Source: DATLMR01 sp035634255 (GTDB lineage: Bacteria > Acidobacteriota > Blastocatellia > UBA7656). From it: a stretch of 47,274 nt of DNA. Under the pieces are notes generated by a model. It ran no database searches and was not told the origin of the DNA. It saw only the letters and a list, made by a program, of their open reading frames with translations. Location: contig DASQDI010000031.1 in the NCBI GenBank assembly GCA_035634255.1, forward strand, positions 1 through 47,274. Reading direction: 5' to 3'. Position 1 is the stretch's first letter, and each line of letters starts with the position of its first letter. This document shows positions 1 through 7,655 of the stretch, piece by piece. The position numbers were made by a program, and so were the translations under genes.

Positions 1-1
1 T

Positions 2-994
2 AGCGCGAACCTCACCGTCGCAAGACTCAGCGGCGCGAACCTCACCGTCGCGAACCTCGGCCGTGCAGACCTCAGCCGCGCGGACCTCAGCCGCGCAAAC
101 CTCACCGGCGCGGACCTCACCGACGCCAACCTCAGCGGCGCGGGCCTCAGCCGCGCGAACCTCAGCGGGGCCACCCTCAGTGGCTCGGACCTCAGCGGCG
201 CGGACCTCACCGGCGCGGACCTCAGCGGCGCGTATCTCATCGATGCCAACCTCACCGGCGCGAACCTCAGCCGGGCGGAGTTCAATAGCGCGAACTTAGA
301 ACTAGCAAATTTTACTGGAACCATTTTCGATAGTACGGCCTTAGCAAATGTTGATCTCGGTACCGCTAAGGGGCTTAATTCAGCGCGCCATTACGGTCCA
401 TCAAGCATAGGAATAGACACCCTCTACAAATCAGGTGGAAATATTCCTGAAGTATTCCTTCGGGGCTGTGGTGTGCCTGATGAGTTCATTACATTTATTC
501 CAGCAATCCTCGGAGCGCCGCAATCTATACAGTTTTATTCCTGCTTCATAAGCTACAGCACAAAAGATGAAGAATTCTCAAAGCGACTTTATTCAAGGAT
601 GCGTGATGAAAAGCTACGTGTATGGTTTGCTCCTGAAGATATAAAAGGAGGTGAAAAGATTCACGAGCAAATAGAGCGAGCTATACAAATACACGATAGG
701 CTTCTAATAGTGCTCTCAGAGAACAGCCTACGAAGCGAATGGGTGATGACTGAGATCCGGAAGGCTCGCAAAGCGGAAAGAAAAGAAAACCGGCGCAAGC
801 TCTTCCCGATACGTCTTGTCGATTTTGAAACTATTCAAGAATGGGAATGCTTTGACGCGGACAGCGGAAAGGATTTAGGGGTTGAGGTGCGAGAGTATTT
901 CATTCCAGATTTCTCAAACTGGAAGGATCACGACGCATTCGAAATAGGCTTTAAGCGCCTATTACGAGACTTGAGAGCTGAAGAGTCAAAGTAA
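2..994 (+). CDS. Pentapeptide-repeat/TIR-domain fusion protein (5'-truncated by window edge)
   Basis: The reading frame is open from the left edge to the stop at 992-994, giving 330 visible residues; the true start lies outside the window. Residues 1 to about 110 are A(N/D)LSG-type pentapeptide repeats, expected to form a right-handed quadrilateral beta-helix. After a short linker, residues about 175-320 form a TIR domain. It opens with FISYSTKDE, followed by VWFAPEDIKGG and SEWVMTEI. The Glu of WVMTE (codon 752-754) sits where bacterial NAD-cleaving TIRs carry the catalytic Glu. Family knowledge: bacterial TIR domains are often NADase effectors in antiphage or stress responses, and pentapeptide helices act as binding scaffolds. 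A sensor/effector role is inference. An internal ATG at 473 would give a TIR-only product, but it has no good ribosome-binding site. Downstream lies a palindrome-rich gap, then a DNA methyltransferase. Confidence 0.85.
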   Translation, partial: SANLTVARLSGANLTVANLGRADLSRADLSRANLTGADLTDANLSGAGLSRANLSGATLSGSDLSGADLTGADLSGAYLIDANLTGANLSRAEFNSANLELANFTGTIFDSTALANVDLGTAKGLNSARHYGPSSIGIDTLYKSGGNIPEVFLRGCGVPDEFITFIPAILGAPQSIQFYSCFISYSTKDEEFSKRLYSRMRDEKLRVWFAPEDIKGGEKIHEQIERAIQIHDRLLIVLSENSLRSEWVMTEIRKARKAERKENRRKLFPIRLVDFETIQEWECFDADSGKDLGVEVREYFIPDFSNWKDHDAFEIGFKRLLRDLRAEESK

Positions 995-1635
995 ACATAA
1001 GTCGGACATCTTGCGGGCTGTAGAATTGCTCAAAATAGTCATAATGAGCAGTAATTAGCATTCTGAAATCCGATTTACAAGGGAATTCTCTATATTTTGC
1101 GAATGAGTTTTTAACTGTAATGAGCAATTCGGGGAGAAAAATCGCGTTTAAATCGATTTTAAGAGGCCGGGCTTGCCGGGCATGAAATGACAAGGAGCTG
1201 CCTTGAATCGTTAGAATCCGGCCAAAAGAGGCGGCATAGGGCATGGTTTAAATTGAATTCCAGAATTGAGAGTCGATCTCGGCCGGAATAGTTGAAAATA
1301 GCTATGCGGGCCTTGGTCGAGCATAGTTGTTTCTGGCTATGGGTGCCGGCGCTGCGCGTCGATCTAGCGCCCGGCTTCCCGATCCACGCGCGCGAGCTCG
1401 GGCGGGGGCTCTCTTATTGTGACGTGGGCCGGGCTCGCTTCGACTCGCCCGGCCTGACTTACCTTCTCCGAGCGGTTGACCTGGTGTCATAGTTAAAAGT
1501 GGCTGTGGTCGACGGGGCCCGCATAGCCGAAAGCTTCTATGTGATCGCGCGGTCGACCATAGCCGAAAATAACTGTGGGTGATCACCAAAAAAAGAGCTG
1601 GACCTAATAGCCATTTTCAACTATGCTGGAGATCA
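995..1635. other. Gene-free, palindrome-rich intergenic stretch
   Basis: No convincing gene is seen between the TIR gene and the methyltransferase ATG. The first ~290 bases are AT-rich. From about 1287 the segment becomes GC-rich and carries six of the seven 20-bp palindromes described separately. Open frames on both strands here lack ribosome-binding sites and recognisable domains. Confidence 0.6.
1287..1625. repeat. Cluster of six 20-bp palindromic repeats (CATAG-N10-CTATG)
   Basis: Copies lie at 1287-1306, 1322-1341, 1488-1507, 1522-1541, 1558-1577 and 1606-1625. Each has 5-bp arms close to CATAG/CTATG separated by exactly 10 bases. The core is directional: most read close to TTGAAAATGG, while the copy at 1606 is inverted. 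Two copies use CTGTG, which still pairs with CATAG through a G-T wobble. Start-to-start distances are 34-36 for three neighbouring pairs, and the 14-16 base spacers contain GTCGAC or GGTCGA. The last copy ends 10 bases before the methyltransferase start codon. Function is unknown: candidate protein-binding sites, RNA hairpins or mobile repeats. Confidence 0.8.
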
Positions 1636-2319
1636 ATGAGATACCCCGGAGGCAAGAACAACGGCGGAGCGTACCAGCACATTATTAACCTAATTCCACC
1701 TCACGATGTATTCATAGAGGGCTGCATGGGCTCTGGCCCTATCCTCGAACATAAGCGCCCGGCCCGGCTCAATATTGGAATTGATCTGGATGAGGAAGTA
1801 ATAGCAAGGCGGGCGGCGACTCCCCGGCCCGGCTTTGAGTTCATTCGCGCTGATATAATTGAATGGCTGAAAGCTCGCGCGTGGACCGGCAGAGAGTTTG
1901 TATATCTTGATCCTCCATACTTGTTTGAAACCCGGTCAAGTAAGAAACCAATATATAAATACGAATTCTCAGACGAGCAGCATGTAGAATTGCTTGAAAC
2001 CATTTTGGAGCTGCCTTGCAAGGTGATGATAAGCGGCTATCAATCCCTGCTCTATGTGAAAATGCTCTGGGGATGGTCCACGTATACTTTTCAATCGATC
2101 AAGCGGAACGGACAACAGGCGACCGAATTCCTATGGTTCAACTACCCTGCCCCGGCAGAGCTGCATGATTATTCCTACCTCGGGCAAAATTTCACCCAGC
2201 GGCAACAGTTCAAAAGGCAGCGCGAAAGATGGAAGGAAAGAATCTTGAGAATGGATGCTCTGAAAAGGCAATCCATTTTATCGGCGCTCAATGAGCTGCG
2301 CGCGGCTGGCAAGATTTGA
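1636..2319 (+). CDS. D12-class N6-adenine DNA methyltransferase (Dam-like)
   Basis: The 227-residue product belongs to the Dam/D12 class that transfers a methyl group from SAM to adenine N6 in DNA. It begins with the family-typical MRYPGGK (residues 1-7, SAM-binding region). A FxGxG-like loop lies at about 26-36 (FIEGCMGSGPI) and the catalytic DPPY at 92-95 (YLDPPY). I chose ATG 1636 because it starts exactly at the conserved N-terminus and has GGAG four bases upstream; an in-frame upstream extension would run through a palindrome copy. It is slightly shorter than E. coli Dam (278 aa), as many phage or solitary enzymes are. No restriction endonuclease is visible beside it, so it is probably an orphan or mobile methylase. 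Palindromes flank it on both sides (1606-1625 and 2334-2353). Its C-terminal end is repeated as a fragment at 2467-2535. Confidence 0.88.
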   Translation: MRYPGGKNNGGAYQHIINLIPPHDVFIEGCMGSGPILEHKRPARLNIGIDLDEEVIARRAATPRPGFEFIRADIIEWLKARAWTGREFVYLDPPYLFETRSSKKPIYKYEFSDEQHVELLETILELPCKVMISGYQSLLYVKMLWGWSTYTFQSIKRNGQQATEFLWFNYPAPAELHDYSYLGQNFTQRQQFKRQRERWKERILRMDALKRQSILSALNELRAAGKI

Positions 2320-2333
2320 TTGTTCGCGGATCC

Positions 2334-2353
2334 TATAGTTAAAAGTAGCTATG
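2334..2353. repeat. Seventh copy of the 20-bp palindrome, 3' of the methyltransferase
   Basis: TATAG, a 10-base core TTAAAAGTAG and CTATG. It lies 14 bases after the methyltransferase stop, so the gene is bracketed by family members. The core matches the copy at 1488-1507 at 9 of 10 positions. Confidence 0.8.
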
Positions 2354-2402
2354 TCGTCGATCTGTTTGCTATCAACCCCGGAAAAGAATAGAATGCCGAC
2401 CC

Positions 2403-2438
2403 AGCCGAGGGGGAGCTTCCCAGGTCTGCCCCTCGGCT
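2403..2438. terminator. Hairpin-forming inverted repeat after the methyltransferase
   Basis: Perfect 10-bp arms AGCCGAGGGG (2403-2412) and CCCCTCGGCT (2429-2438) enclose a 16-base loop. There is no T-run after it, so termination is possible but not textbook. It lies about 85 bases after the methyltransferase stop. Confidence 0.4.
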
Positions 2439-2466
2439 TAATCCATAAGGCTATTCACTGGCTACA

Positions 2467-2535
2467 GTGGAAGCGATAGTAATAAAAAATTTGAAGGTAG
2501 ATATTTTGAAACGGCAGTCTATCTTATCGGCGTGA
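2467..2535 (+). pseudogene. Remnant of a second D12 methyltransferase C-terminus
   Basis: Read in frame, this stretch ends ...DILKRQSILSA-stop. The intact methyltransferase has ...DALKRQSILSAL near its C-terminus (about 2255-2290). Protein identity is high over about 12 residues while the DNA has clearly diverged, so this looks like the tail of an older paralogue rather than a recent duplication. The alkB-like gene on the other strand ends inside it (stop at 2519-2521), marking a probable insertion or rearrangement joint. Confidence 0.5.
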
Positions 2536-3181
2536 TTACTCTAAAAGTCAGATTTATCCGTGGCTCAACCGGCTTTGCTGTTTTTGGAATCTGATGCTGC
2601 CAAAATTGCTGTGTTGTATCTTTCATGATTAATAAGCTACCGTGTGTTAAATCAAGATCAACTTTGCTCAATTCTTTTCTTAGCTTGTGCCTGAACTGAA
2701 AACGTCTGGTGGCTCCCAAACTCACCGAAGCAATGACAGGATTAGACCCTAATTCACGCTCATTATCCTGATGCCAAGATACTCCATCTTTGCCGTGGCG
2801 ATAGAGATTAAGAAGCACACTGTTAAAATTTACCCCTGCCACCAGTTCGATTCTCCTTTTTATGAGAAGCAAGGAAGGTGTCCAAGGGTCAGATTGCATA
2901 GGAATATGAGAATAAGTGTAGGATGTTCCTTCGTCCCCATACCAAGCTGTTAACCGGGGTAAATCTATTTCCTTTCCATAATACTTGATGGTATCTTGTC
3001 TCCACCTTATAGATACAAAGAGCTCACTATACAGGCTGTCGGCTTCCTCTTTATTGAAAAAGTTACGGTAAATGATCACTCGTGCATCAGGCATTGATAG
3101 CTCTTCTGAATTTAAGTATGAATCAGAGGGCGGACTGCTCGAAAAACTAAGTTCTAGCTGATTCCCAACATTGGGCTTCAT
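2519..3181 (-). CDS. alkB: AlkB-family 2-oxoglutarate/Fe(II) dioxygenase
   Basis: The 220-residue product matches the AlkB family, which oxidatively removes alkyl groups from DNA or RNA bases using Fe(II), O2 and 2-oxoglutarate. The HxD iron ligands are in SWHQDNE (H137, D139), the distal His is in WQHQIPK (H196), and the 2-oxoglutarate arginines are in PRINLTFR (R208, R214). The upstream NLYRHGKDG and SLGATRRFQFRHK segments are also typical of the small bacterial AlkB/ALKBH2-3-like group. I chose ATG 3181 because AGGAG lies 7 bases upstream; an ATG at 3202 would place that site inside the gene. It lies in an AT-rich accessory region beside a methyltransferase-like gene, and its end overlaps a methyltransferase remnant. 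The precise substrate cannot be read from the sequence. Confidence 0.92.
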   Translation of the reverse strand: MKPNVGNQLELSFSSSPPSDSYLNSEELSMPDARVIIYRNFFNKEEADSLYSELFVSIRWRQDTIKYYGKEIDLPRLTAWYGDEGTSYTYSHIPMQSDPWTPSLLLIKRRIELVAGVNFNSVLLNLYRHGKDGVSWHQDNERELGSNPVIASVSLGATRRFQFRHKLRKELSKVDLDLTHGSLLIMKDTTQQFWQHQIPKTAKPVEPRINLTFRVITPIR

Positions 3182-3269
3182 AATGTGACTCCTACTAAAC
3201 ATGCCACGGTGTCAAAGCAATGTCCAGAAACTAGCCTTTTCTGTTTAGTCGAGGGAATTGAAATATTAG

Positions 3270-4184
3270 CTATATTTTAACACCGATACTATACACGATA
3301 TTCCAACTTAGTCTTGGCATTTTCCTTTCCCCGATAGCTTCAAAGATTGAGCCCAAATCTTCGGGATTTTCTCCTTCAAGAAATCCGCGCTGTGATTCAA
3401 TGAAATCTGAAAGCTGCAAGCCTGAGTCTGCGGCGATTGCTTTCATGTTCCGCTGCCACATAGGTCCCCGCCTTTCTATAAGTATAAAACGTGCACCTGT
3501 TGGCGCAAATCTAACGATCTCAGTCAAGAAAGCCCGTAAACCGGGATGATTTATAAATATTTCAGATAATAAGAAATTCATAACGTAAATATCTTGGTTC
3601 CATACATTGCCCAAATTCGGCAACCTATCAATTTCGGTTACATCACAAGCTACAAAATTCCCTGATGGTATCATCGGCCAGTTAGAGCGGTTATTCCCAT
3701 ATGCGCTGAGGAAAGCATTAATGATCTCATCTCTGATACCATACCAAGAGTTCTGCCATTCCATTACCTTATCAAGCAGTTGGAAATCCACACCCACACT
3801 ATATCCAAGATTTAGTGTCTCAAAGAATTTAGCTATTCCCAGTAACTCTGTGCCGGGGCCAGCTCCGAAAGCACATATCCTTATTGCGCATCGCGCTTCA
3901 GCAACTTGTAAAATATAACTTCTCAGTGCCTCATCCGATTCGAGAACATGCTGAAATATAGCCGCATTAGCCGCTGCAACAATATACAAGTATGCTAGGC
4001 GACAACAGGGAGATTCATAGTTTAAGTTTGGAATAGTGTTAGAGAACCACTCTGATTGATTGCGTTCTGCTTCATCGATAAGTAGTTCGTAAACTTCTTC
4101 CACGGAGATTTGTTGTCTACTAGCAATAAAATTAACCTCTCTATCAATCACGGGGCCAAGCAGTTGAAAAAGTGAAAGCGGCAT
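3270..4184 (-). CDS. Class I SAM-methyltransferase-like protein, function unknown
   Basis: The 304-residue protein has a Rossmann-like methyltransferase core. A glycine-rich motif I lies at about 103-113 (ICAFGAGPGTE). An acidic residue sits near the end of the next strand (GVDF, about 133). A later strand, YVMNFLLSEIF, is followed by FAPTGARFILIERRG, as in many class I enzymes. The N-terminal ~95 residues are helical and carry no motif I recognise. AGGAG lies 7 bases before the ATG, so the start is secure. It is AT-rich compared with the chromosome-like genes further right and is oriented like the neighbouring alkB, 88 bases away, so co-transcription is plausible. The substrate (small molecule, RNA or protein) is unknown. 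This part of the window looks recently acquired. Confidence 0.75.
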   Translation of the reverse strand: MPLSLFQLLGPVIDREVNFIASRQQISVEEVYELLIDEAERNQSEWFSNTIPNLNYESPCCRLAYLYIVAAANAAIFQHVLESDEALRSYILQVAEARCAIRICAFGAGPGTELLGIAKFFETLNLGYSVGVDFQLLDKVMEWQNSWYGIRDEIINAFLSAYGNNRSNWPMIPSGNFVACDVTEIDRLPNLGNVWNQDIYVMNFLLSEIFINHPGLRAFLTEIVRFAPTGARFILIERRGPMWQRNMKAIAADSGLQLSDFIESQRGFLEGENPEDLGSIFEAIGERKMPRLSWNIVYSIGVKI

Positions 4185-4314
4185 ATCGCAACTCCTACAT
4201 TTAAATTATCCTTAGATTATAAATAATTGTCTCATATTTTGGTAAAGATAATTATGTTGACTCAGCTTGTGTGCTTGTCGTAATATCGCGCCCGATTGCA
4301 TAGACGTATCCAGC

Positions 4315-4387
4315 GGCCGGGCTAGATTGATGGAAGGCCGTACAACCTTCCATCAATGACGATTCTTGCAAGGGAATCGGCCCGGCC
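4315..4387. repeat. Nested inverted repeats
   Basis: The inner 12-bp perfect arms are ATTGATGGAAGG (4326-4337) and CCTTCCATCAAT (4346-4357), with an 8-base loop. Outer 8-bp arms are GGCCGGGC (4315-4322) and GCCCGGCC (4380-4387). The whole can fold into a long two-part hairpin upstream of the small gene at 4429. No clear U-tract follows, so a regulatory or element-end role is as likely as termination. Confidence 0.5.
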
Positions 4388-4428
4388 GGTAACTTAACCT
4401 TGCGACTCCAACTTGCAGGAGGATTGAA

Positions 4429-4785
4429 TTGACAAAGCGCCACACCCGCCATTCACGCCGCGGATTTTACCCACCGAAAAGCGAAGAATCGACCCTGCCG
4501 GGATTGATCTATGTGGCGAGCGATGGGCCGGAAATCGACGCTGAAACCTTGTCGCAAAATGGGTCTGAAATGGGGCTTCCGATAAACGGTGACAAGGATG
4601 TGGTAAACGATATTAAGTTGTTGGAAGAAGAGCCGGATAGTTTTCCACAGGCTTTGTGGAAAAGCTTGTGGAAAAGCGCCATTCCGGGGCCGCAAATGGC
4701 GGAAATTTACGGACTTGTAGCACTTTGCACACATTTTGTTCAAAGTTTTTTCATCCCAAAAAGCTCATATTTTTCAGAAGTTTAA
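4429..4785 (+). CDS. Small unknown protein (118 aa)
   Basis: A TTG start preceded by a perfect AGGAGG six bases upstream (4417-4422) gives a 118-residue frame. No domain is recognised. The N-terminus is basic (RHTRHSRRGF), the middle acidic, and the C-terminal third AT-rich and hydrophobic. The DNA near codons 70-82 consists of three near-identical nonamers (separate entry), which may be the real functional content. The ribosome-binding site is the main support for translation; codon use is not otherwise persuasive. Confidence 0.4.
   Translation: MTKRHTRHSRRGFYPPKSEESTLPGLIYVASDGPEIDAETLSQNGSEMGLPINGDKDVVNDIKLLEEEPDSFPQALWKSLWKSAIPGPQMAEIYGLVALCTHFVQSFFIPKSSYFSEV
4641..4675. promoter_or_regulatory. 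Three DnaA-box-like nonamers beside an AT-rich stretch
   Basis: TTTTCCACA occurs at 4641-4649 and its complement TGTGGAAAA at 4655-4663 and 4667-4675, one mismatch from the TTATCCACA DnaA box. About 60 bases downstream (roughly 4735-4830) the sequence is strongly AT-rich with T- and A-runs. The arrangement resembles a small DnaA-dependent unwinding or regulatory site. The three sites also lie in an apparent coding frame, and no dnaA or dnaN is nearby, so origin function is only a possibility. Bases 4786-4909 hold no gene and contain a small GCCG-A6-CGGC hairpin downstream of ftsK. Confidence 0.35.
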
Positions 4786-4909
4786 GAGGAAAAGTTAAGT
4801 TTTTACTAAGGTTTTTTAAAATTCTTTTACAATCACGTTCCCGATTGCTGCCTGCCTGTGCAAAACTTTTAGAAATTGCCGAAAAAACGGCCTGTTTTCA
4901 GCCCTTTTT

Positions 4910-7519
4910 TCATTCCACCCGGTCTTCTATTCTCTGGGCCACACGGTCACGGAACTCGTACGCGGGCTGAAGCACTTTGCGCGGTTTCGCGCCTTCCGCC
5001 GGGCCTATGAACCCTTCGCGCTCCATCATATCGAGTATCTTCGCCGCGCGCCCGTAGCCGATTGAGAGCCTGCGCTGGAGCACCGAGGTTGAGGCGCGGC
5101 CCATGTCGGTTATTATCGCCAGAGCGTCGTCGTACATCTCGTCGTGCTCGCCCACGAACCCCTCGGAGTCTTCCGACTCCTGCTCGCTGAGCGTGACCTG
5201 CTCGTTGTAATCCGGCTCGGCCTGTTTGCGCGTGTGGTCGGTGATTCGCTTCACCTCGGACTCGTTGACGAACGAGCCGTGTACGCGGATGAGGCGGGCC
5301 GAGGCAGGGGGCAGGAAGAGCATGTCGCCCTGCCCGAGCAGGGACTCCGCGCCGTTCGAGTCTATGATCGTCCGCGAGTCGACCTTCGACGACACGCGGA
5401 AGGCGATGCGCGATGGGATGTTCGCCTTGATGACTCCCGTGATGATGTCGACCGAGGGCCTCTGGGTCGCGAGCACGAGGTGGATGCCCACGGCGCGGGC
5501 CATCTGCGCGAGCCGCGCGATGGAGGTCTCGACCTCACTCCGCGCGACCATCATCAGGTCGGCCAGCTCGTCTATCGCGATGACTATGTAAGGCAGGGGC
5601 TTCGGCGCGCTCGGGTCGTCGTCCGAAAGTGTCGGGTGCGTCATCTCTCGCACCTGCCGGTTGTACTGCTCAATATTTCGGACGCCGAGCGTGGCGAGCT
5701 CGCGGTAGCGGTTCTCCATCTCGTTGACGGCCCACTTCAGCGCGTTCGCCGCGCGCTTCGGGTCGGTCACAATGGGGGTGAGCAGGTGCGGGATGTTCTC
5801 GTACAGACCGAGCTCCACGCGCTTGGGGTCCACCATGATGAACTTCACTTCGTCGGGCGAAGCTTTATAAAGGATCGAGCAGACGAGCGCGTTGAGGGTG
5901 ACGGACTTGCCCGCCCCCGTCGCGCCCGCGATGAGGAGGTGAGGCATCTTCGAGAGGTCGGCCACGTACTCATCCCCGTTTATGGTCTTGCCCAGGGCTA
6001 TGGTGAGCTTGGAATCCGAGCCGACGAACTTGGGCGATTCGATGATGTCCCGCAGGAATATCTTCTCCCTGTGCGCGTTCGGCACTTCGATGCCCACGGT
6101 CGACTTGCCGGGGATGCGGTCGATGCGGATCGACTCGGCCTTCAGGGCGAGGCAGAGGTCGTCCGCGAGGCCGACGACGCGGCTGTACTTAATTCCGGGG
6201 TCGGGCTTGAACTCGAAGGTGGTCACGACGGGGCCGGGGTTGATGCGGTGAATGTGCCCGACCACCGAGAACTCCTTGCACTTTTCTGCGAGTATCGTGG
6301 CGCGCTCGCGCAGCTCTTCTTCGGCCTGCTCGTGGTGGCCGATTGACGGCTCAAGCAGGTCGAGCGTGGGGAGCTTATAATCCGAGCCCGCCGCCCCCTC
6401 GCCCTTGCGGCGCCCCGCCTCTTTCGCGGTTTTGACCTCCGCCTTTTCCGTCGGCACCGCGCGGACTATGGAGGCGGTCGATATCATCTCCGCCACGTCG
6501 GGGTCCATCGTGACTTCGGAGGCGAGGGACTGGCCGGCCCTGGCCTTCTCGTTCCTGGCCGCGTAGGCCCGCAGGGCGGCAGCGGCTTCGCGCCGGGGCG
6601 AGGTGGCTACGCGGGCGGGCTCGACCTCTTCGCCATCCCTCTCCGGCGCGTCCGCGTCTTCCGCCGCGAGCTGCGGTTCGACCCTGACGGCTTTCGATTC
6701 CCTGGCCGACACGACCGGGATGACGAGCTCTTCGGCCACGGCCGCTTCAGTGCGCTTGCGCTCTTCGGTCTGCTGCCTGCGCTCTTTTTCCAGGCGCGTC
6801 CGCTCTTCGCGCTCGCGCTGTTTCTTCTCCTCTTCCAAAAGCTTTCGCTCGTGCTGACGCTGCTCGGCCCGCTGGCGGTGCCGTTCAGAGCGCTCGCTCC
6901 ACCACGCGCTCAATCTTTCAAGCATTCCCGGTTCCCCTTTTCGACTTTCGGCGCGCGCTTCCCGCGTCAGACGCAGCCAGTGAGTTACGGTCGCCAGAGA
7001 TATCTCCATCGTCAGCATCAGCGTCAGTACGGACGCCACGGTCAGTATGATGGCGGCCCCGATGGTATTCATGGCGCTGGCCAGAGCGCCTTCAATTATG
7101 TGGCCGACCGCCCCGCCGTTGCTGCGGGTGTTGTCCAGAATCTCCAGCCCGAGCTTGGGGAAGAGCGCCAGAAACCCCGACAGGGCGACGAGCAGGAGCG
7201 TGGCCCCGATCACTTTGGGGACGGGGACCTCCGCCCGGTCGGAAAAGAAAGCGCGCGCGGCGATCAGCACGAGCAGGACGGGGATCACGAGGGCCCCGAG
7301 CCCGAACAGTTGCAGAAAGAAGTCTGCCAGGTACGCGCCCACGACTCCGATCAGGTTAACGACCTCCTGCTTCGGGCCTTCGGCGTTCCAGCTCGGGTCT
7401 TTAGGGTCGTAGGTGACAAGGCTCAGCATCAGGAGGGCAGCCGCGGCGACTAGCACCACGGCCAGCACTTCGTTCGCGAGCGACTTGCCGGCTGTTCGCT
7501 TTGTCCGAGATTTGCTCAT
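4910..7519 (-). CDS. ftsK: DNA translocase FtsK/SpoIIIE
   Basis: The 869-residue septal DNA pump uses ATP to clear and align chromosome termini at division. The N-terminal ~180 residues contain about four membrane segments (for example VLAVVLVAAAALLML). A charged, coiled-coil linker runs from about 190 to 370, rich in Glu, Arg and Lys. The motor domain carries Walker A GATGAGKS near residue 532, a Walker B region IVIAIDELADL and the ATQRPSVD motif. A C-terminal winged-helix gamma domain (TSVLQRRLSIGYGRAAKILDMME), which reads KOPS orientation sites, completes the protein. Length and architecture are normal. It is the last gene of the minus-strand housekeeping run, separated from the M16 peptidase by a strong hairpin, and may also have its own promoter. 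Confidence 0.97.
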   Translation of the reverse strand: MSKSRTKRTAGKSLANEVLAVVLVAAAALLMLSLVTYDPKDPSWNAEGPKQEVVNLIGVVGAYLADFFLQLFGLGALVIPVLLVLIAARAFFSDRAEVPVPKVIGATLLLVALSGFLALFPKLGLEILDNTRSNGGAVGHIIEGALASAMNTIGAAIILTVASVLTLMLTMEISLATVTHWLRLTREARAESRKGEPGMLERLSAWWSERSERHRQRAEQRQHERKLLEEEKKQREREERTRLEKERRQQTEERKRTEAAVAEELVIPVVSARESKAVRVEPQLAAEDADAPERDGEEVEPARVATSPRREAAAALRAYAARNEKARAGQSLASEVTMDPDVAEMISTASIVRAVPTEKAEVKTAKEAGRRKGEGAAGSDYKLPTLDLLEPSIGHHEQAEEELRERATILAEKCKEFSVVGHIHRINPGPVVTTFEFKPDPGIKYSRVVGLADDLCLALKAESIRIDRIPGKSTVGIEVPNAHREKIFLRDIIESPKFVGSDSKLTIALGKTINGDEYVADLSKMPHLLIAGATGAGKSVTLNALVCSILYKASPDEVKFIMVDPKRVELGLYENIPHLLTPIVTDPKRAANALKWAVNEMENRYRELATLGVRNIEQYNRQVREMTHPTLSDDDPSAPKPLPYIVIAIDELADLMMVARSEVETSIARLAQMARAVGIHLVLATQRPSVDIITGVIKANIPSRIAFRVSSKVDSRTIIDSNGAESLLGQGDMLFLPPASARLIRVHGSFVNESEVKRITDHTRKQAEPDYNEQVTLSEQESEDSEGFVGEHDEMYDDALAIITDMGRASTSVLQRRLSIGYGRAAKILDMMEREGFIGPAEGAKPRKVLQPAYEFRDRVAQRIEDRVE

Positions 7520-7655
7520 CCTTACTTTCCGCTAAAAAAATTACCAGAATCTTACGGGATATCGGCCGGAGAAGAAAGCCTCGCGTTTGAAATTTTTCGC
7601 CCGCGGCAGAAATAATTTACCGGACCAATCGGCGGAAATGGTCCCGCGCCTCCGG

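Noticed and set aside
951..1244. 97-codon frame on the minus strand after the TIR gene
   Set aside because: No ribosome-binding site or recognisable domain, overlaps the TIR gene 3' end, and base use looks intergenic.
1287..1625. CRISPR array
   Set aside because: Repeats are short palindromes with variable cores and very short spacers of related sequence, spacing is irregular, one copy is inverted, and no cas genes are seen.
4252..4452. 66-codon minus-strand frame over the nested inverted repeats
   Set aside because: It is composed largely of the hairpin arms; no ribosome-binding site; the plus-strand frame at 4429 has a much better start.
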